DNA from: Methylobacterium sp. Leaf112
GTDB taxonomy: Bacteria; Pseudomonadota; Alphaproteobacteria; Rhizobiales; Beijerinckiaceae
Length of the DNA stretch: 64,000 nucleotides
NCBI RefSeq assembly: GCF_001423295.1
Contig: NZ_LMNG01000004.1
Coordinates: 41,984-105,983, forward strand
Direction: 5' to 3'
Shown here piece by piece: positions 63,617 to 64,000 of the stretch; the stretch's first letter is position 1; the number at the start of each line of letters is the position of its first letter. A model generated the notes under the pieces. It had not been told where the DNA came from. It worked only from the letters and a program-made list of their open reading frames with translations, and made no database searches. The position numbers and the translations under genes were made by a program.

Positions 63617-64000
63617 CGCCGCCCCTTGTTCCGGGGGCGCTCCCCACGCGCCAGCGCCCCGCCGCCGGTTCGGCGCGGGGGACGGCCTGAGGAAACGGGA
63701 GACGCGGGACGCCGCGAGACCCTGTTTTTGTAAGTTTGGCCGGTCTCCCGGCGTCCCCCGGCCCGGCCCCTTTCGGGACCGATCCGTTTCGTCACGGCGT
63801 CTTCTCGGCCTCGGCGACTCGGCTAGTAGCGGCCCACCTCCGCGCGACGCGACGTCCCTTACGGGAACGCCGGTGCGGCAGCCGACTGATCAGGGTCAAG
63901 CCCCGAGCCCGCCTCGTAGTGGGCGGACCGTCCGTTGTCTCGGTGTGCTCCAGGGTCCCGGTTCCTCGCCTCAACACGCCTCGAGCAGAAGATCGCCGCC
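63617..64000. other. Terminal intergenic region without a supported gene
   Basis: About 384 bases. An 8-base dyad GGGGCGCT/AGCGCCCC (63634-63641 and 63653-63660) follows the PNPOx-like gene and may end its transcript. The rest, including an AT-rich patch near 63723-63737, shows only short Arg-rich reading frames that match nothing I recognise. A gene may begin beyond the right edge. Confidence 0.5.

Noticed and set aside
63792..63977. 61-codon minus-strand frame near the right edge
   Set aside because: Arg-rich, no ribosome site or family resemblance, and composition typical of chance frames in this GC-rich DNA.

Overview
The window is very GC-rich DNA with densely packed genes and few intergenic gaps. 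It looks like the chromosome (or a chromid) of a Methylobacterium/Methylorubrum-type alphaproteobacterium. Pointers are a XoxF-type PQQ methanol dehydrogenase carrying the lanthanide-specific Asp, periplasmic glucan genes opgG/opgH, IalB, HspQ and SdhE, and proteins of alphaproteobacterial type throughout. Housekeeping genes (glmU, glmS, recG, mfd, rimO, aroQ, a tRNA-Ser) argue against a small plasmid. The species assignment is inference.

Region 1 (1-14390) is a nitrogen-scavenging island for nucleobases and ureides. On the minus strand lie a Tsx-like outer-membrane channel, an 8-oxoguanine deaminase-type amidohydrolase, and a BmpA/Yuf-type nucleoside ABC importer (ATPase and two permeases, the last cut by the window edge). 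A divergent GntR/FCD regulator follows, then a plus-strand operon encoding a biuret-hydrolase-like cysteine hydrolase, AtzG, AtzE and AtzH homologues. Converging on it is the uracil-degradation operon rutA-B-C-D-F with its regulator rutR upstream; rutE and rutG are not present. Two RutR-type boxes sit in front of rutA.

Region 2 (14505-29664) holds a BKACE-family enzyme, aroQ, tRNA-Ser(UGA), opgG-opgH for osmoregulated periplasmic glucans, a small zinc-ribbon membrane protein, glmU and glmS for UDP-GlcNAc, a ribbon-helix-helix regulator next to a PHB-depolymerase-type esterase with a palindromic operator, a DUF502 membrane protein, recG and sdhE.

Region 3 (29769-48974) holds mfd, a degenerate receiver-domain protein, a degenerate adenylation-domain protein, ialB, hspQ, a CoA-ester lyase, a patatin-like phospholipase, a UbiH-type monooxygenase, a GntP-type permease, a quinone oxidoreductase, pncA, rimO, and a tightly coupled pabB-pabA-pabC-doxX operon for p-aminobenzoate.

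Region 4 (48975-52297) is the most unusual stretch. Two direct copies of a multi-hairpin repeat bracket mazG, a roughly 500-bp iteron region, a plasmid-type repA, and a small HTH gene whose ribosome binding site lies inside a long inverted repeat. It looks like a plasmid replication module residing in the chromosome.

Region 5 (52298-64000) holds xoxF, a small exported repeat protein, an envelope-polysaccharide operon (O-antigen ligase and two acyltransferases), an isonitrile-hydratase homologue, and a lipid/glycan modification operon (GT39, GT2, LAB_N protein) ending in a PNPOx-like flavoprotein. The last ~380 bases show no reliable gene.
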